Source: Leptospira sp. (lineage in GTDB: Bacteria > Spirochaetota > Leptospiria > Leptospirales > Leptospiraceae). From it: a stretch of DNA of 64,000 nt. Shown in pieces: positions 1 through 8,379 of the stretch. The DNA is taken from contig JACVCB010000012.1 of assembly GCA_016742255.1 (NCBI GenBank), positions 1 through 64,000 on the forward strand. Reading direction: 5' to 3'. The notes beneath the pieces are model-generated. The model was not told where the DNA came from. It saw nothing but the letters and a program-made list of their open reading frames with translations, and searched no databases. Positions within the stretch are counted from its first letter, which is position 1, and each line of letters opens with the position of its first letter. Position numbers and translations under genes: made by a program.

Positions 1-209
1 GTGCACAATATACACATGCGAAATTACAATGGGATAAGATACTAATTCTCAAAACTTCAAATTTTCTAGTATCCAAGGACATCGTTATAAACGAATTTAT
101 ACAGGAATTATTAGTTGGAAAGAAAAATTGATTTTTTTCCGCAGATCCAAACCAAATTTTGATAAAAATATATTTCTTAAGTATCCTCTTGTTATAGTTC
201 AATATTTTT

Positions 210-1286
210 ATGAATACAGATAAAGAAAAATATTTCCAACGCCAAACCTTAGTTCCTGAAATTGGACAAGAGGGTCAAAAAAAATGGAACGAATCTTCAG
301 TTCTTATCATTGGAGTTGGTGGATTAGGATGTCCTTCTGCTTTGCAACTTGCATTGTCTGGGATCGGTCGAATTGGTCTAATGGATTTTGATGTGGTTGA
401 TGTTTCCAATCTGCATCGGCAAACATTGTTTACATGGAAAGATATTGGTCGAAAAAAGGTAGAGGTAGCCACTGAAGTACTTAAAAATCACGTTCCATGG
501 TTACAGATAGAAATTTATTCGGAATTTTTGAATCCGAAGTCTAACATTGATTTTTTGGATACATGGGATATAGTGTTGGATTGCACAGATACTATTCTAT
601 CAAAGTATACAATCAATGAAATTTGTTTATCAAAAAAGATTCCTCTTGTAACCGCTTCTGTTTTTAAAACAAGTGCCCAATTTGCAATTTTTTCTGAAGA
701 TGGGAAGCCGTGTTATCGTTGTTTGTTTCCGGATTTAAATGAAGGGGATACCCTGAGTTGTAATGAGGGAGGTGTTTTAGGAATTCAGGCAACATTAGCA
801 GGAACCTACCAAGCTTCTTTGGCATTGCAATATTTGTTAAATCCGAATCAAATTGATTTCAATTCTGTTTATTTTTTAGAATGGAATCCACTTTCTTTTT
901 ACCAGTCAAAAGTGGATAAAAATCCTGAATGTACTGCTTGTGGCAGTCATCATCAACAGATTCAAAACAAATGGTTGAACCAAGAGATAGATGTGGAAGG
1001 TTTTTTGAGACTGAGGTTAAATACTTCTGTTACACTGCTCGATGTAAGAGAAAATGAAGAGATTATACTATCTCCCATACCTGAAACATTTTGTTTTCCT
1101 CTTTCTGAACTAGAAAAAGGAGAGTTACCCGATTTGAAATATGACCAAACGATTGTTTGCTTATGCGAAACTGGAGTTCGTTCCAAAAAAGCTCTTTCTT
1201 ATCTTTCAAAATTTAAAAGTAAATATTCTTTGATTGGTGGACGCAAAGTATTGTCCCAATATTTGAATGATCACAAACCATTCTAG
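210..1286 (+). CDS. moeB: MoeB/ThiF-type adenylyltransferase with C-terminal rhodanese domain
   Basis: This E1-like enzyme would adenylate the C-terminal glycine of a MoaD/ThiS-type sulfur carrier and pass sulfur to it through its rhodanese domain. The N-terminal part has the nucleotide-binding loop GVGGLG near residue 36, the NLHRQ motif, and zinc-type pairs CYRC and CTAC. The C-terminal 95 residues contain LLDVRE and the active-site loop CETGVRS, so a catalytic Cys is present. The length, 358 residues, fits MoeB-rhodanese fusions such as MoeZ. It converges on the molybdopterin oxidoreductase, with the two stop codons sharing CTAG. The setting among moeA, moaCB and nitrate reductase favours molybdenum cofactor over thiamine synthesis, but ThiF function is not excluded. 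No clear ribosome site precedes the ATG. Confidence 0.85.
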   Translation: MNTDKEKYFQRQTLVPEIGQEGQKKWNESSVLIIGVGGLGCPSALQLALSGIGRIGLMDFDVVDVSNLHRQTLFTWKDIGRKKVEVATEVLKNHVPWLQIEIYSEFLNPKSNIDFLDTWDIVLDCTDTILSKYTINEICLSKKIPLVTASVFKTSAQFAIFSEDGKPCYRCLFPDLNEGDTLSCNEGGVLGIQATLAGTYQASLALQYLLNPNQIDFNSVYFLEWNPLSFYQSKVDKNPECTACGSHHQQIQNKWLNQEIDVEGFLRLRLNTSVTLLDVRENEEIILSPIPETFCFPLSELEKGELPDLKYDQTIVCLCETGVRSKKALSYLSKFKSKYSLIGGRKVLSQYLNDHKPF

Positions 1287-3439
1287 CTTGAAATTTTCAA
1301 AATTTTTACTTGTATCCCACTAAACGCAGCATTTCCAGAAAACTCATCAATCGACTGATCGTCTGTTAAGTCATTGATGCTAACACCAGAAAATTGAGTT
1401 GCAACCTTCTGGCTTGTACCACTTCGATTGTGTCCAAATCCATGGGGAATACTCACGACACCTTTCATCAATTCATCTGTAATTTCGACTGGTATTTGTA
1501 ACTTTCCAACTTTTGATTCAACGATTACTTCTTCATGATTTGAGATTCCCAAAAAACTTGCATCATCTGGATGAACCATCATCGTACACCTTGGTTTACC
1601 TGTCATCAGTTTGGGTAAATTATGCATCCAAGAATTATTATTTCGTAAATGCCTTCTTCCAATTAATAAAAATGGAAAATTCGAATGACCAATATTTAAG
1701 TGTTCATTGAATTTTGTTTTTAATCTAGGAATATCATTTTGTAATAAAGGAGGATAGAGTTGGATTTTTTTATCTTCTGTGTAAAGTCTATCCGGAAATG
1801 ATTTTTTGAGTGGTCCTAAATCGATTCCATGAGGACTATTTTTTAGCAGTTCCAAACTCATCTGAATTTCAGTATTATTTTTGCTTCCGTAAGGACCGGA
1901 TTTTAATGCATGGTCAATGATGCTAGCAGGCGTTAGTTTCGTCATTATCAACTCACTTGGTAACTCCTTCCCAGAACGTAAGAGTTCGATTCGTTTTGTC
2001 AAATCGGAGAAAATTTCCCAATCATGCAACATTCCTTCTTCAGGAGGGAATAAAGGTTGGTTGTAACGCGATGTATTTCTGACAGCAAATACATTGAATA
2101 TTAAATCGTAATGATCATGTTCTAGAGTAGATGTTGGAGGCAAAATATAATGAGCATGTTTTGTAGTTTCGTTTATATAAAAATCGAAACTAATCATTAG
2201 ATCAAGTTGAGACAAAGCTTTTTCAAGTTTGGATCCGTTAGGAGTGGATAAAACAGGATTCCCGGCAGATGTTGCTAAAACTCGAATTTGTCCTTCGCCG
2301 TCAGTTAAGATTTCTTCCGCTAATGCAGAGACAGGTAATTCATCGTTGAATTCCGGAAGTTTTCTCACTCGTGATTGATAAGTATTAAAACTTCCAGGTG
2401 AAGATCTCATCGTCGAGCCTTCTCCTACTAAATCAACGGCAGGCAATGTAAACATGGCGCCACCTTCTTTGTCTAAATTTCCAGTGACAATATTGATGAC
2501 ATTGATCAGCCATTGGCACAAAGCACCAAATTCTTGTGTGGAAACACCAACTCTCCCATAACAAACAGCAGACGAGGCATTCACAAACTCCAACGCAATT
2601 TTTTCGATTGTATCCATCGGTATCCCAGTGATTTTAGAAACAACACTTGGATGGAATTCTTTCGCTAAACTTATTATAGAATTCAAATCTTTCTCTTTGA
2701 TTAGTGCGTTTGGTTTGTTTCGTTTTTTATCAAATATTACGTTTAATAGTGAAAGTAAGAAAAAAACATCCGTTCCTGGTTTGATAAAGATATGTTCGTT
2801 TGCATGTTCTGCTGTTTCCGTTTTTCTTGGGTCTATTACTACATATTTTCCACCTCTGTCTTGGATTGCTTTTAATCTTTTTTTAACATCTGGAACTGTC
2901 ATCAAGCTACCATTAGATGCAAATGGATTTCCGCCTAAAATAAGAAAGTATGCAGTGCGATCAATGTCTGGGATTGGTACAAGTAATTGATGACCGAACA
3001 TCAAATAGGAAAGAAGTTGGTGGGGAAGTTGGTCAACTGAAGTTGCAGAGAAATTATTTTTTGTTTTGATCCGACTGACAAATCTTTGTCCATATAACAT
3101 CGAACCATAATTATGAACATTTGGATTTCCATTGTAGATGGCAACAACATCATTCCCATACCTTGATTGTAGTTCTACAATTTGTTTTGCGATATCGGAA
3201 AGTGCCTCTACCCAAGAAACTTTTTCCCAACCTGATTTAGTTCTTTTGAGAGGGAATTTAATTCGATCAGGATCTTCGTATAAACTTTTTAGTTCGGGAC
3301 CTTTTGGGCAAATATGCCCTCTACTGAACTGATCAAGAGAGTCACCTTTAAAATTTTGAATGATCCCATTTTTGATTTCGATTTGGAGCCCGCACATGGC
3401 CTCACATAAATTACAGGAACGATAATGTGTTTGATCCAT
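1283..3439 (-). CDS. Molybdopterin-dependent oxidoreductase (DMSO reductase family), substrate unknown
   Basis: The protein is a 718-residue member of the DMSO-reductase superfamily with an N-terminal [4Fe-4S] motif (CNLCEAMC, then CPKG about 35 residues on). A bis-MGD binding fold follows, with ILGGNPFASNG and DPRKTETAEHA, and a C-terminal molydopterin dinucleotide-binding domain with VHPDDA and HGFGHNRSG. There is no Tat signal, so it is probably cytoplasmic. It is too different from the nitrate reductase at 11320 to be a copy of it. It may be a formate-dehydrogenase-like or other orphan oxidoreductase; the substrate cannot be read from the sequence. A good AGGAGAG ribosome site lies about 7 nt before the ATG. 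It lies downstream of narK, but a hairpin at 3480-3505 separates the two. Confidence 0.85.
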   Translation of the reverse strand: MDQTHYRSCNLCEAMCGLQIEIKNGIIQNFKGDSLDQFSRGHICPKGPELKSLYEDPDRIKFPLKRTKSGWEKVSWVEALSDIAKQIVELQSRYGNDVVAIYNGNPNVHNYGSMLYGQRFVSRIKTKNNFSATSVDQLPHQLLSYLMFGHQLLVPIPDIDRTAYFLILGGNPFASNGSLMTVPDVKKRLKAIQDRGGKYVVIDPRKTETAEHANEHIFIKPGTDVFFLLSLLNVIFDKKRNKPNALIKEKDLNSIISLAKEFHPSVVSKITGIPMDTIEKIALEFVNASSAVCYGRVGVSTQEFGALCQWLINVINIVTGNLDKEGGAMFTLPAVDLVGEGSTMRSSPGSFNTYQSRVRKLPEFNDELPVSALAEEILTDGEGQIRVLATSAGNPVLSTPNGSKLEKALSQLDLMISFDFYINETTKHAHYILPPTSTLEHDHYDLIFNVFAVRNTSRYNQPLFPPEEGMLHDWEIFSDLTKRIELLRSGKELPSELIMTKLTPASIIDHALKSGPYGSKNNTEIQMSLELLKNSPHGIDLGPLKKSFPDRLYTEDKKIQLYPPLLQNDIPRLKTKFNEHLNIGHSNFPFLLIGRRHLRNNNSWMHNLPKLMTGKPRCTMMVHPDDASFLGISNHEEVIVESKVGKLQIPVEITDELMKGVVSIPHGFGHNRSGTSQKVATQFSGVSINDLTDDQSIDEFSGNAAFSGIQVKILKISS

Positions 3440-3479
3440 ATTTCTCTCCTAAGACAAAAAGTTTAGAAAAGAAATTTTT

Positions 3480-3505
3480 GAGAGACAAGTTTAAATTTGT
3501 CTCTC
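3480..3505. terminator. Hairpin between narK and the molybdopterin oxidoreductase gene
   Basis: GAGAGACAA and TTGTCTCTC form a perfect 9-bp stem around the 8-nt loop GTTTAAAT. On the minus strand the stem is followed by AAAAATTTCTTTT, so it could end or attenuate the narK transcript before the next gene. Confidence 0.5.
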
Positions 3506-3532
3506 AATCAAAAATTGGGTTCGCTTTTGAAG

Positions 3533-4888
3533 TTAGTTTGCTGTCACCAATTCCGCTTTTTTCTCTCCCTGCGGTATGATTTGGTTCATTTCTTCGCCAA
3601 CTTCATTCTCTTCTTCCATTGAGAATCGAACTAATAATGTAAAGAAAGCAGAAACTGTTACGATCACTCCTATGATTAAGAGTGCATTTTGATAAGTCAC
3701 CTCACCGCGGAACAAAAATCCAGCTGAAACGGCGCCAGCGTTGCCTCCAGCTCCAACAATACCAGATACAGCACCGATTGCTTTTTTGTTAACAAAAGGA
3801 ACTACAGAAAAAGTTGCACCTTCTGACATTTGCACAAATAAACTGAAAACAATCATGGAAGAGATAGCAAGGATAAGTGATGTCATTTGAGAAAACAAGA
3901 TCAAACAAATTCCTTCACCAGCAAGAGCCGCAGATAACCAGATCACTCGCCCACGTAATCCCCATTTGATACCAAATTTATCTCCAAAAACTCCACCTAA
4001 CGTTCTTGCAAAGAGATTCATTAAACCGAAAAGTCCTGCGATAAGTCCTGCTGTAGCTGGAGTTAATTTAAACTGATCTACGTAATACAAAGCTGCAATG
4101 TTGTTAATTGTTAGTTCAATTCCGAAACAAGCTCCATATGCTAAAAATAATAGCCAAACTCTAGAGTCTTTTATCACCAGAAGAAAGTTAGATAGTGTAT
4201 TTTTTTTACCACCTTGGAATGTAGGATACGTTTCTTTGATGTCTTTAAAATTTCCACCAGGTGTATCTTGGGTACCGAAGTAATAAATAATTCCCATTAC
4301 AAATAATGCTATTCCAGGAACTACCATGGCAAGTCTCCATGAAACACCAGTCGTAAATCCAAATGCGACAAAAAAGCCAAATATAATTGGCATTACCATC
4401 TGTGTCACACCACCACCTAAATTTCCCCAACCAGCGGTTGTAGCATTAGCTGTACCAATAATGTTAGGTGCAAACATAACCGATGTATGATACTGAGTGA
4501 TCACAAATGATGCTCCTATAGCACCAATTGCCAAACGTAAAAGTAGAAATGATAAATAACTGTCAGCTAGTCCTATGGACATAACGGGAATAGATCCGAA
4601 AATTAACAAAAAAGTGTATGCGATTCTTGGTCCAATTTTATCACATAACCATCCAATTAATAGTCGCATAAATATTGTTATTGCAACAGAGGCAATAATG
4701 ATATTTCCTATTTGTGCTTTAGTGAGAGAAAGTTCTTCTCTGACATAAACCATAAGTGGTGCAATTCCAAACCATCCAAAAAAACATAGAAAAAATGCAA
4801 TCCAAGTGAGGTGGAATGTCCTCATTTGGGGAGTATTGAAACTGAATAAATCGATCTTAGTTGCTTTCGCATGAGGTGTAATCGTCAC
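3533..4888 (-). CDS. narK: NarK/NasA-type nitrate/nitrite MFS transporter
   Basis: This 451-residue protein has about 12 hydrophobic segments and belongs to the nitrate/nitrite porter branch of the major facilitator superfamily. The glycine-rich signatures of that branch are visible: GWGNLGGG near residue 153 and GAGGNAGAVSAG near residue 377. It would bring nitrate into the cytoplasm for the fused nitrate reductase. The start is GTG at 4886-4888, with AAGGAG about 10 nt upstream; no in-frame ATG occurs until residue 22. A sigma-54-type promoter lies about 30 bp upstream (4919-4935), and a palindrome lies about 155 bp upstream of the predicted transcript start. It is probably transcribed apart from the moeA operon behind it. 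Confidence 0.9.
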   Translation of the reverse strand: MTITPHAKATKIDLFSFNTPQMRTFHLTWIAFFLCFFGWFGIAPLMVYVREELSLTKAQIGNIIIASVAITIFMRLLIGWLCDKIGPRIAYTFLLIFGSIPVMSIGLADSYLSFLLLRLAIGAIGASFVITQYHTSVMFAPNIIGTANATTAGWGNLGGGVTQMVMPIIFGFFVAFGFTTGVSWRLAMVVPGIALFVMGIIYYFGTQDTPGGNFKDIKETYPTFQGGKKNTLSNFLLVIKDSRVWLLFLAYGACFGIELTINNIAALYYVDQFKLTPATAGLIAGLFGLMNLFARTLGGVFGDKFGIKWGLRGRVIWLSAALAGEGICLILFSQMTSLILAISSMIVFSLFVQMSEGATFSVVPFVNKKAIGAVSGIVGAGGNAGAVSAGFLFRGEVTYQNALLIIGVIVTVSAFFTLLVRFSMEEENEVGEEMNQIIPQGEKKAELVTAN

Positions 4889-4918
4889 GGGAATGATTCT
4901 CCTTATGTAAGATTACTT

Positions 4919-4935
4919 TGCAAAAAGTGTACCAA
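4919..4935 (-). promoter_or_regulatory. Predicted sigma-54 promoter of narK
   Basis: On the minus strand the sequence is TTGGTACACTTTTTGCA. GG and GC are separated by exactly 10 nt, and the site agrees with the RpoN consensus TTGGCAC-N5-TTGCA at all but a few positions. The predicted transcript start near 4908 leaves a 20-nt leader that contains the AAGGAG ribosome site of narK. Confidence 0.65.
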
Positions 4936-4963
4936 ATGTCCATTTTGGTATGGCTTGTAAAAA

Positions 4964-4988
4964 GCTTAAAAACTAGTGTTTTTTAAGC
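4964..4988. terminator. AT-rich hairpin between moeA and narK
   Basis: GCTTAAAAAC and GTTTTTTAAGC pair around TAGT with one bulged base. The element lies between the end of the nirB-moeA operon and the narK promoter. It may terminate the operon, but the stem is AT-rich and no clean U-run follows. Confidence 0.35.
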
Positions 4989-5054
4989 ATAAAGAATGAG
5001 AAAGGAGATGAATCACTTAAGAAAATAAGAATTGTATAAAATACGAAATATATG

Positions 5055-5069
5055 TGTACGGAACGTACA
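5055..5069. promoter_or_regulatory. Palindromic candidate enhancer site upstream of narK
   Basis: TGTAC-GGAAC-GTACA is a perfect 5-bp inverted repeat with a 5-nt spacer, centred about 155 bp upstream of the predicted sigma-54 start of narK. The same pattern with one mismatch occurs at 11172-11186, at a similar distance from the nasA promoter. The shape resembles NtrC-type enhancers (TGCAC-N5-GTGCA). The regulator is not in the window. Confidence 0.5.
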
Positions 5070-5086
5070 ATTTGATGAGATTTAAT

Positions 5087-6277
5087 TTACCAAGGCAAAA
5101 ACTCGATTACTTGTTCGGAGTTCAATTCTTTTGATTCACTTGGAAAGATGCCAAGTCCATCTGAGTTTCTACCTGCTTTGATATCTCCGCTTCCATTAAA
5201 GGGAATAGAAACCAAATATGTTTTTTCTTTTGTTACCAATTGAACGGGAAAAAACTCTGTTAGGTTATGTTTTTTCTTTTTTGAATCAAGGACTGGGAAC
5301 TTCAAACTTGATTCTCGTTGTTGAGAAAATGAAGCTCTCAAATAAGGATCGATAAAAATGCGAAAACATGTTTGTACACTAAAGGGATTACCGGGAAGCC
5401 CAAAAACAATCGTGTTATCTTTTTTGCCAAACCAAATTGGTTTTCCCGGTTTAATGGCAGTTTTGTGAAAGATATTCTTCACTCCTAACTTCGTTAGTAA
5501 ATTAGGGACTAAATCTTTTTCTCCCATCGAAACACCACCAGATAAAATTAATACATCGGATTCCAATCCATCTTTTATGGTGTTTTCCATTTGGATTTGA
5601 TCATCAGGCACATGTGTAATTTGATCGGGGATGATTCCGAATTTTAATAACGAGGTCGAAATCGTTACTGAATTTGAATCACGGATTTGATGGGGAAGTG
5701 GATTTTCATGGATAGGAACAACTTCATTCCCTGTTGAAATGATTCGTACTTTAGGGAACGAAAACACAGAAACATTCGCATTACCTACACTCGCGAGCAA
5801 AGAAATTTCAGAAAGACGTAGTTGAGTTCCAATCGATAGGAGCGAATCTCCTTTTTTTGCATCTTCACCTTGTTTTGCGATATTCTGCCATTGAAATACC
5901 TGTTCCATTGGAAAGGAGACGTATCGAATCCCATTTGTTTCTGAAAGGTTGGCATCTTCTATTTTGATCACAACATCGAACCCGTCCGGGACTGGGGCAC
6001 CAGTCATAATGCGGATCACCGACTCATTCGGAAGTTTTGAAAGGGTGAAACCTGCGTGTAGTTCTCTATTATACTGAAATTGTTTTCCTTTCGAATATTC
6101 TTTGTAAGAAATTGCGAATCCATCCATCGCAGAACGATGAAAAGGTGGATAATCGCGATCTGCAAAAATTTCTTCAGACAAAACTCTACCTAATGCATGG
6201 TTAAGTGGTATAAGTTCTGAACCAAAGGATTTTGATTCATTGAGTATCAAATCGATTGCTTCTGAATAGGAGATCAA
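5087..6277 (-). CDS. moeA: Molybdopterin molybdenumtransferase MoeA
   Basis: MoeA inserts molybdate into adenylylated molybdopterin to form the active cofactor. The 396-residue length is normal for the family. The expected motifs are present: DYPPFHRSAMDGFA near residue 41, the TGAPVP loop, SGGVSMGEKD near residue 246 and GLPGNPFS in the central MoaB-like domain. It is the last gene of the nirB-nirD-cobA-moaCB-moeA operon. Its ATG overlaps the stop of moaCB by 4 nt, so translation is probably coupled. It serves the nitrate reductase and the other molybdoenzyme of this island. Confidence 0.95.
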   Translation of the reverse strand: MISYSEAIDLILNESKSFGSELIPLNHALGRVLSEEIFADRDYPPFHRSAMDGFAISYKEYSKGKQFQYNRELHAGFTLSKLPNESVIRIMTGAPVPDGFDVVIKIEDANLSETNGIRYVSFPMEQVFQWQNIAKQGEDAKKGDSLLSIGTQLRLSEISLLASVGNANVSVFSFPKVRIISTGNEVVPIHENPLPHQIRDSNSVTISTSLLKFGIIPDQITHVPDDQIQMENTIKDGLESDVLILSGGVSMGEKDLVPNLLTKLGVKNIFHKTAIKPGKPIWFGKKDNTIVFGLPGNPFSVQTCFRIFIDPYLRASFSQQRESSLKFPVLDSKKKKHNLTEFFPVQLVTKEKTYLVSIPFNGSGDIKAGRNSDGLGIFPSESKELNSEQVIEFLPW

Positions 6278-7188
6278 TGACCTTCCCCTCTCATCATTTT
6301 TTTTGCATGGAAAACAGCTGGTAAAATTGCTGTTATACTCTCTCGTGCTCCGTTGCTACTCCCAGGTACTGCGATAATAACCGTTTTTCCAATACTACCT
6401 GCAACTGATCTTGATAACATGGCAAAAGGAGTTCTATCTTGTCCGAAGGATCTCATGGTTTCTGCAATACCTGGAATTTCTTTTTCAAACATTGGTTGGA
6501 TGGTATCGGTTGTGTTATCTCTTGGGCCAAGACCCGTTCCTCCAGTGGTAATGATAAGATCTATTTTTTCTTTTGTCCAAGTAGATATAGTTTGTTCAAT
6601 TTCTTTTGGTTCATCGGGTACAATTTTGATTTCTAAAACTTGAACACCTTCGTTATTTAGAAGTTCGGCGATGATTTTACCAGATCCATCTTCTTTTTTT
6701 CCAGAAAAACATGAGTCCGAACACACTAATATCTTTGCAGTTGAACCATCTGCAAACTTTGAAATTTGTTTGTCGGTTTTCCCACCTTTTTTCTCCAAGA
6801 GCCGAACATTTGAAATTTCTAATGATTTATCAATCGGTTTTAATAGATCATAAATTACAAGTGTTGCCACAGTCACACCTGTTAATGCTTCCATTTCGAT
6901 TCCTGTTTTTCCTATGGATTTCGCTTGGGTTGTGATACGAACTGCATTTTTATCTTCAATGATTTCAAATTGGATCGAAAAAGAATCAATGGGAACAGGA
7001 TGGCAATGTGGAATGAGGTCTGATGTTTTTTTTGCGCCTAACAGAGCCGCAGCTTTTGCCACTCCAAACAAATCACCTTTAGGTAAAGTATTTGATTTGA
7101 TCCTTTGTATAGTTTCTTTTTGGCAGTAGACAAAACCTTCGGCTTCTGCATACCGGAGTGTGGTTCTTTTTCCCGTGATATCGTTCAT
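6274..7188 (-). CDS. moaCB: MoaC-MoaB/MogA fusion, molybdenum cofactor biosynthesis
   Basis: Two cofactor enzymes are joined in one 304-residue chain. Residues 1 to about 145 are MoaC, which forms cyclic pyranopterin monophosphate, with LIPHCHPVPID and KTGIEMEALTGV. Residues about 150-304 are a MoaB/MogA domain that adenylylates molybdopterin, with VCSDSCFSGKKEDGSG and TTGGTGLGPRDNTTD. The two steps are not consecutive in the pathway; such fusions are known in several bacteria. AGGA precedes the ATG. The gene lies 9 nt after cobA and overlaps moeA by 4 nt. MoaA, MoaD and MoaE are not in the window. Confidence 0.92.
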   Translation of the reverse strand: MNDITGKRTTLRYAEAEGFVYCQKETIQRIKSNTLPKGDLFGVAKAAALLGAKKTSDLIPHCHPVPIDSFSIQFEIIEDKNAVRITTQAKSIGKTGIEMEALTGVTVATLVIYDLLKPIDKSLEISNVRLLEKKGGKTDKQISKFADGSTAKILVCSDSCFSGKKEDGSGKIIAELLNNEGVQVLEIKIVPDEPKEIEQTISTWTKEKIDLIITTGGTGLGPRDNTTDTIQPMFEKEIPGIAETMRSFGQDRTPFAMLSRSVAGSIGKTVIIAVPGSSNGARESITAILPAVFHAKKMMRGEGH

Positions 7189-7197
7189 TCCTATCCC

Positions 7198-7989
7198 TTA
7201 TATTGGAGATAGAATTGAAGCACAGCCATTTTTTAATGATTTTATTTCCTCATAAAATCGAACAATCTCTCCAACGACGATGATCGCAGGTGACTTCACA
7301 TTGTTTTCCTCTACAATGGAATCCATTGTTTCCAAATTGCCTGTAAAAACTCGTTCTGATTCTAAGGTGGCATTTTGAATCACAGCCATTTTTGTATCTT
7401 TTGGATTCCCTGAATTGATCAGTTCGGATACAATCGTTCCAAGCGAATTTAAACCCATATAAATGATAATGGTTTTCCCGATACAGTTTACGTTCTGAAA
7501 GGAATCAGAATTGACTCCGTCTTTTTTGTGGCCTGATAAAAATAAAATTTCCCTTGCATAATCTCTATGTGTTAAAGGAAATCCAAGTGAAGCTGCAACA
7601 CCCGAAGCTGCTGTGATACCTGCAACTATTTCACATTGGATTCCTTCTTGGAGAAGGGATGCAACTTCTTCTCCAACTCTACCAAAAATTGAAGGATCCC
7701 CTCCTTTTAATCTAACAATAGTATTATGATCATGAGTTGCTTGGATGAGTTTTTGATTGATTTCATCTTGCAGACAACTATGAATTCCCGATCGTTTTCC
7801 TACATAAACCATCTGAATCCTTTTCCTACACACTCCTAAGATCCGAGGTGAAACCAAATCATCATAAAAAACAATATCTGCTTTTCGAAGAATTTTTAAT
7901 GCTTTGATGGTGAGTAACTCTGGGTCTCCAGGTCCAGCTCCCACAAGGAATACCTTACCACGTTTTTCATTTGGAAAAGTGGCTTTCAT
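7198..7989 (-). CDS. cobA: Uroporphyrinogen-III C-methyltransferase (siroheme pathway)
   Basis: The enzyme methylates uroporphyrinogen III twice with S-adenosylmethionine to give precorrin-2, the siroheme precursor. The family signatures are clear: GAGPGDPELLT near residue 17, YDDLVSP, and the LKGGDPSIFGRVGEE loop. At 263 residues it has the methyltransferase domain alone, without the CysG dehydrogenase/ferrochelatase part. Its start overlaps the stop of nirD by 4 nt. Placement directly after nirBD indicates that it supplies siroheme to the nitrite reductase. Confidence 0.93.
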   Translation of the reverse strand: MKATFPNEKRGKVFLVGAGPGDPELLTIKALKILRKADIVFYDDLVSPRILGVCRKRIQMVYVGKRSGIHSCLQDEINQKLIQATHDHNTIVRLKGGDPSIFGRVGEEVASLLQEGIQCEIVAGITAASGVAASLGFPLTHRDYAREILFLSGHKKDGVNSDSFQNVNCIGKTIIIYMGLNSLGTIVSELINSGNPKDTKMAVIQNATLESERVFTGNLETMDSIVEENNVKSPAIIVVGEIVRFYEEIKSLKNGCASILSPI

Positions 7990-8366
7990 GATGAGACACC
8001 AAGCTCACGAAGCAGGGTTGATTCCATTTCTAAATAAACAGAACCATTTTCTAGAATGACATTGTATAATTTAATTTTTAAGTTTTCGTCATTCAAACAC
8101 TCACCTGATTGAAGTGAAAAGTTCCGTTTGTGAAGTGGGCAAACAACTTTTGCTTCTCCATTGCTATCTCCAAGTAAACCTCTAGATAAAACCATATCAC
8201 CGGTGTGGGGGCATGCATTATCACAAGCATACCATTCATTTCTTGACTCAAAGTAAAAAATGGCAATTTGTTTGTTCCCGATTTTTGCACTGACTCCACC
8301 TTCTTTTTCAAAGTCTGAAACTGGACCAATGAATACTTTTTCTTTTGTACTTTGATTTGCTAACAT
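7986..8366 (-). CDS. nirD: Nitrite reductase small subunit NirD (Rieske type)
   Basis: The 126-residue protein is the small subunit of assimilatory NAD(P)H nitrite reductase. It keeps a complete Rieske [2Fe-2S] ligand set, CPHTGD and later CPLHKR (Cys-x-His and Cys-x2-His). Some NirD proteins have lost these ligands, so this one probably still binds a cluster. It starts 13 nt after nirB, with an AAGGAG-like site, and overlaps cobA. Confidence 0.93.
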   Translation of the reverse strand: MLANQSTKEKVFIGPVSDFEKEGGVSAKIGNKQIAIFYFESRNEWYACDNACPHTGDMVLSRGLLGDSNGEAKVVCPLHKRNFSLQSGECLNDENLKIKLYNVILENGSVYLEMESTLLRELGVSS

Positions 8367-8379
8367 GATATCGTCTCCT

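Noticed and set aside
1..16. TGCAC-AATAT-ACACA at the window start, a possible further enhancer copy
   Set aside because: Only six of ten arm positions fit, and no sigma-54 promoter was found before the gene at 210; a gene beyond the window edge cannot be judged.
115..131. TTGG...TTG pattern before the moeB-like gene, sigma-54-like
   Set aside because: The spacing between GG and the -12 dinucleotide is off by one and the C is missing.
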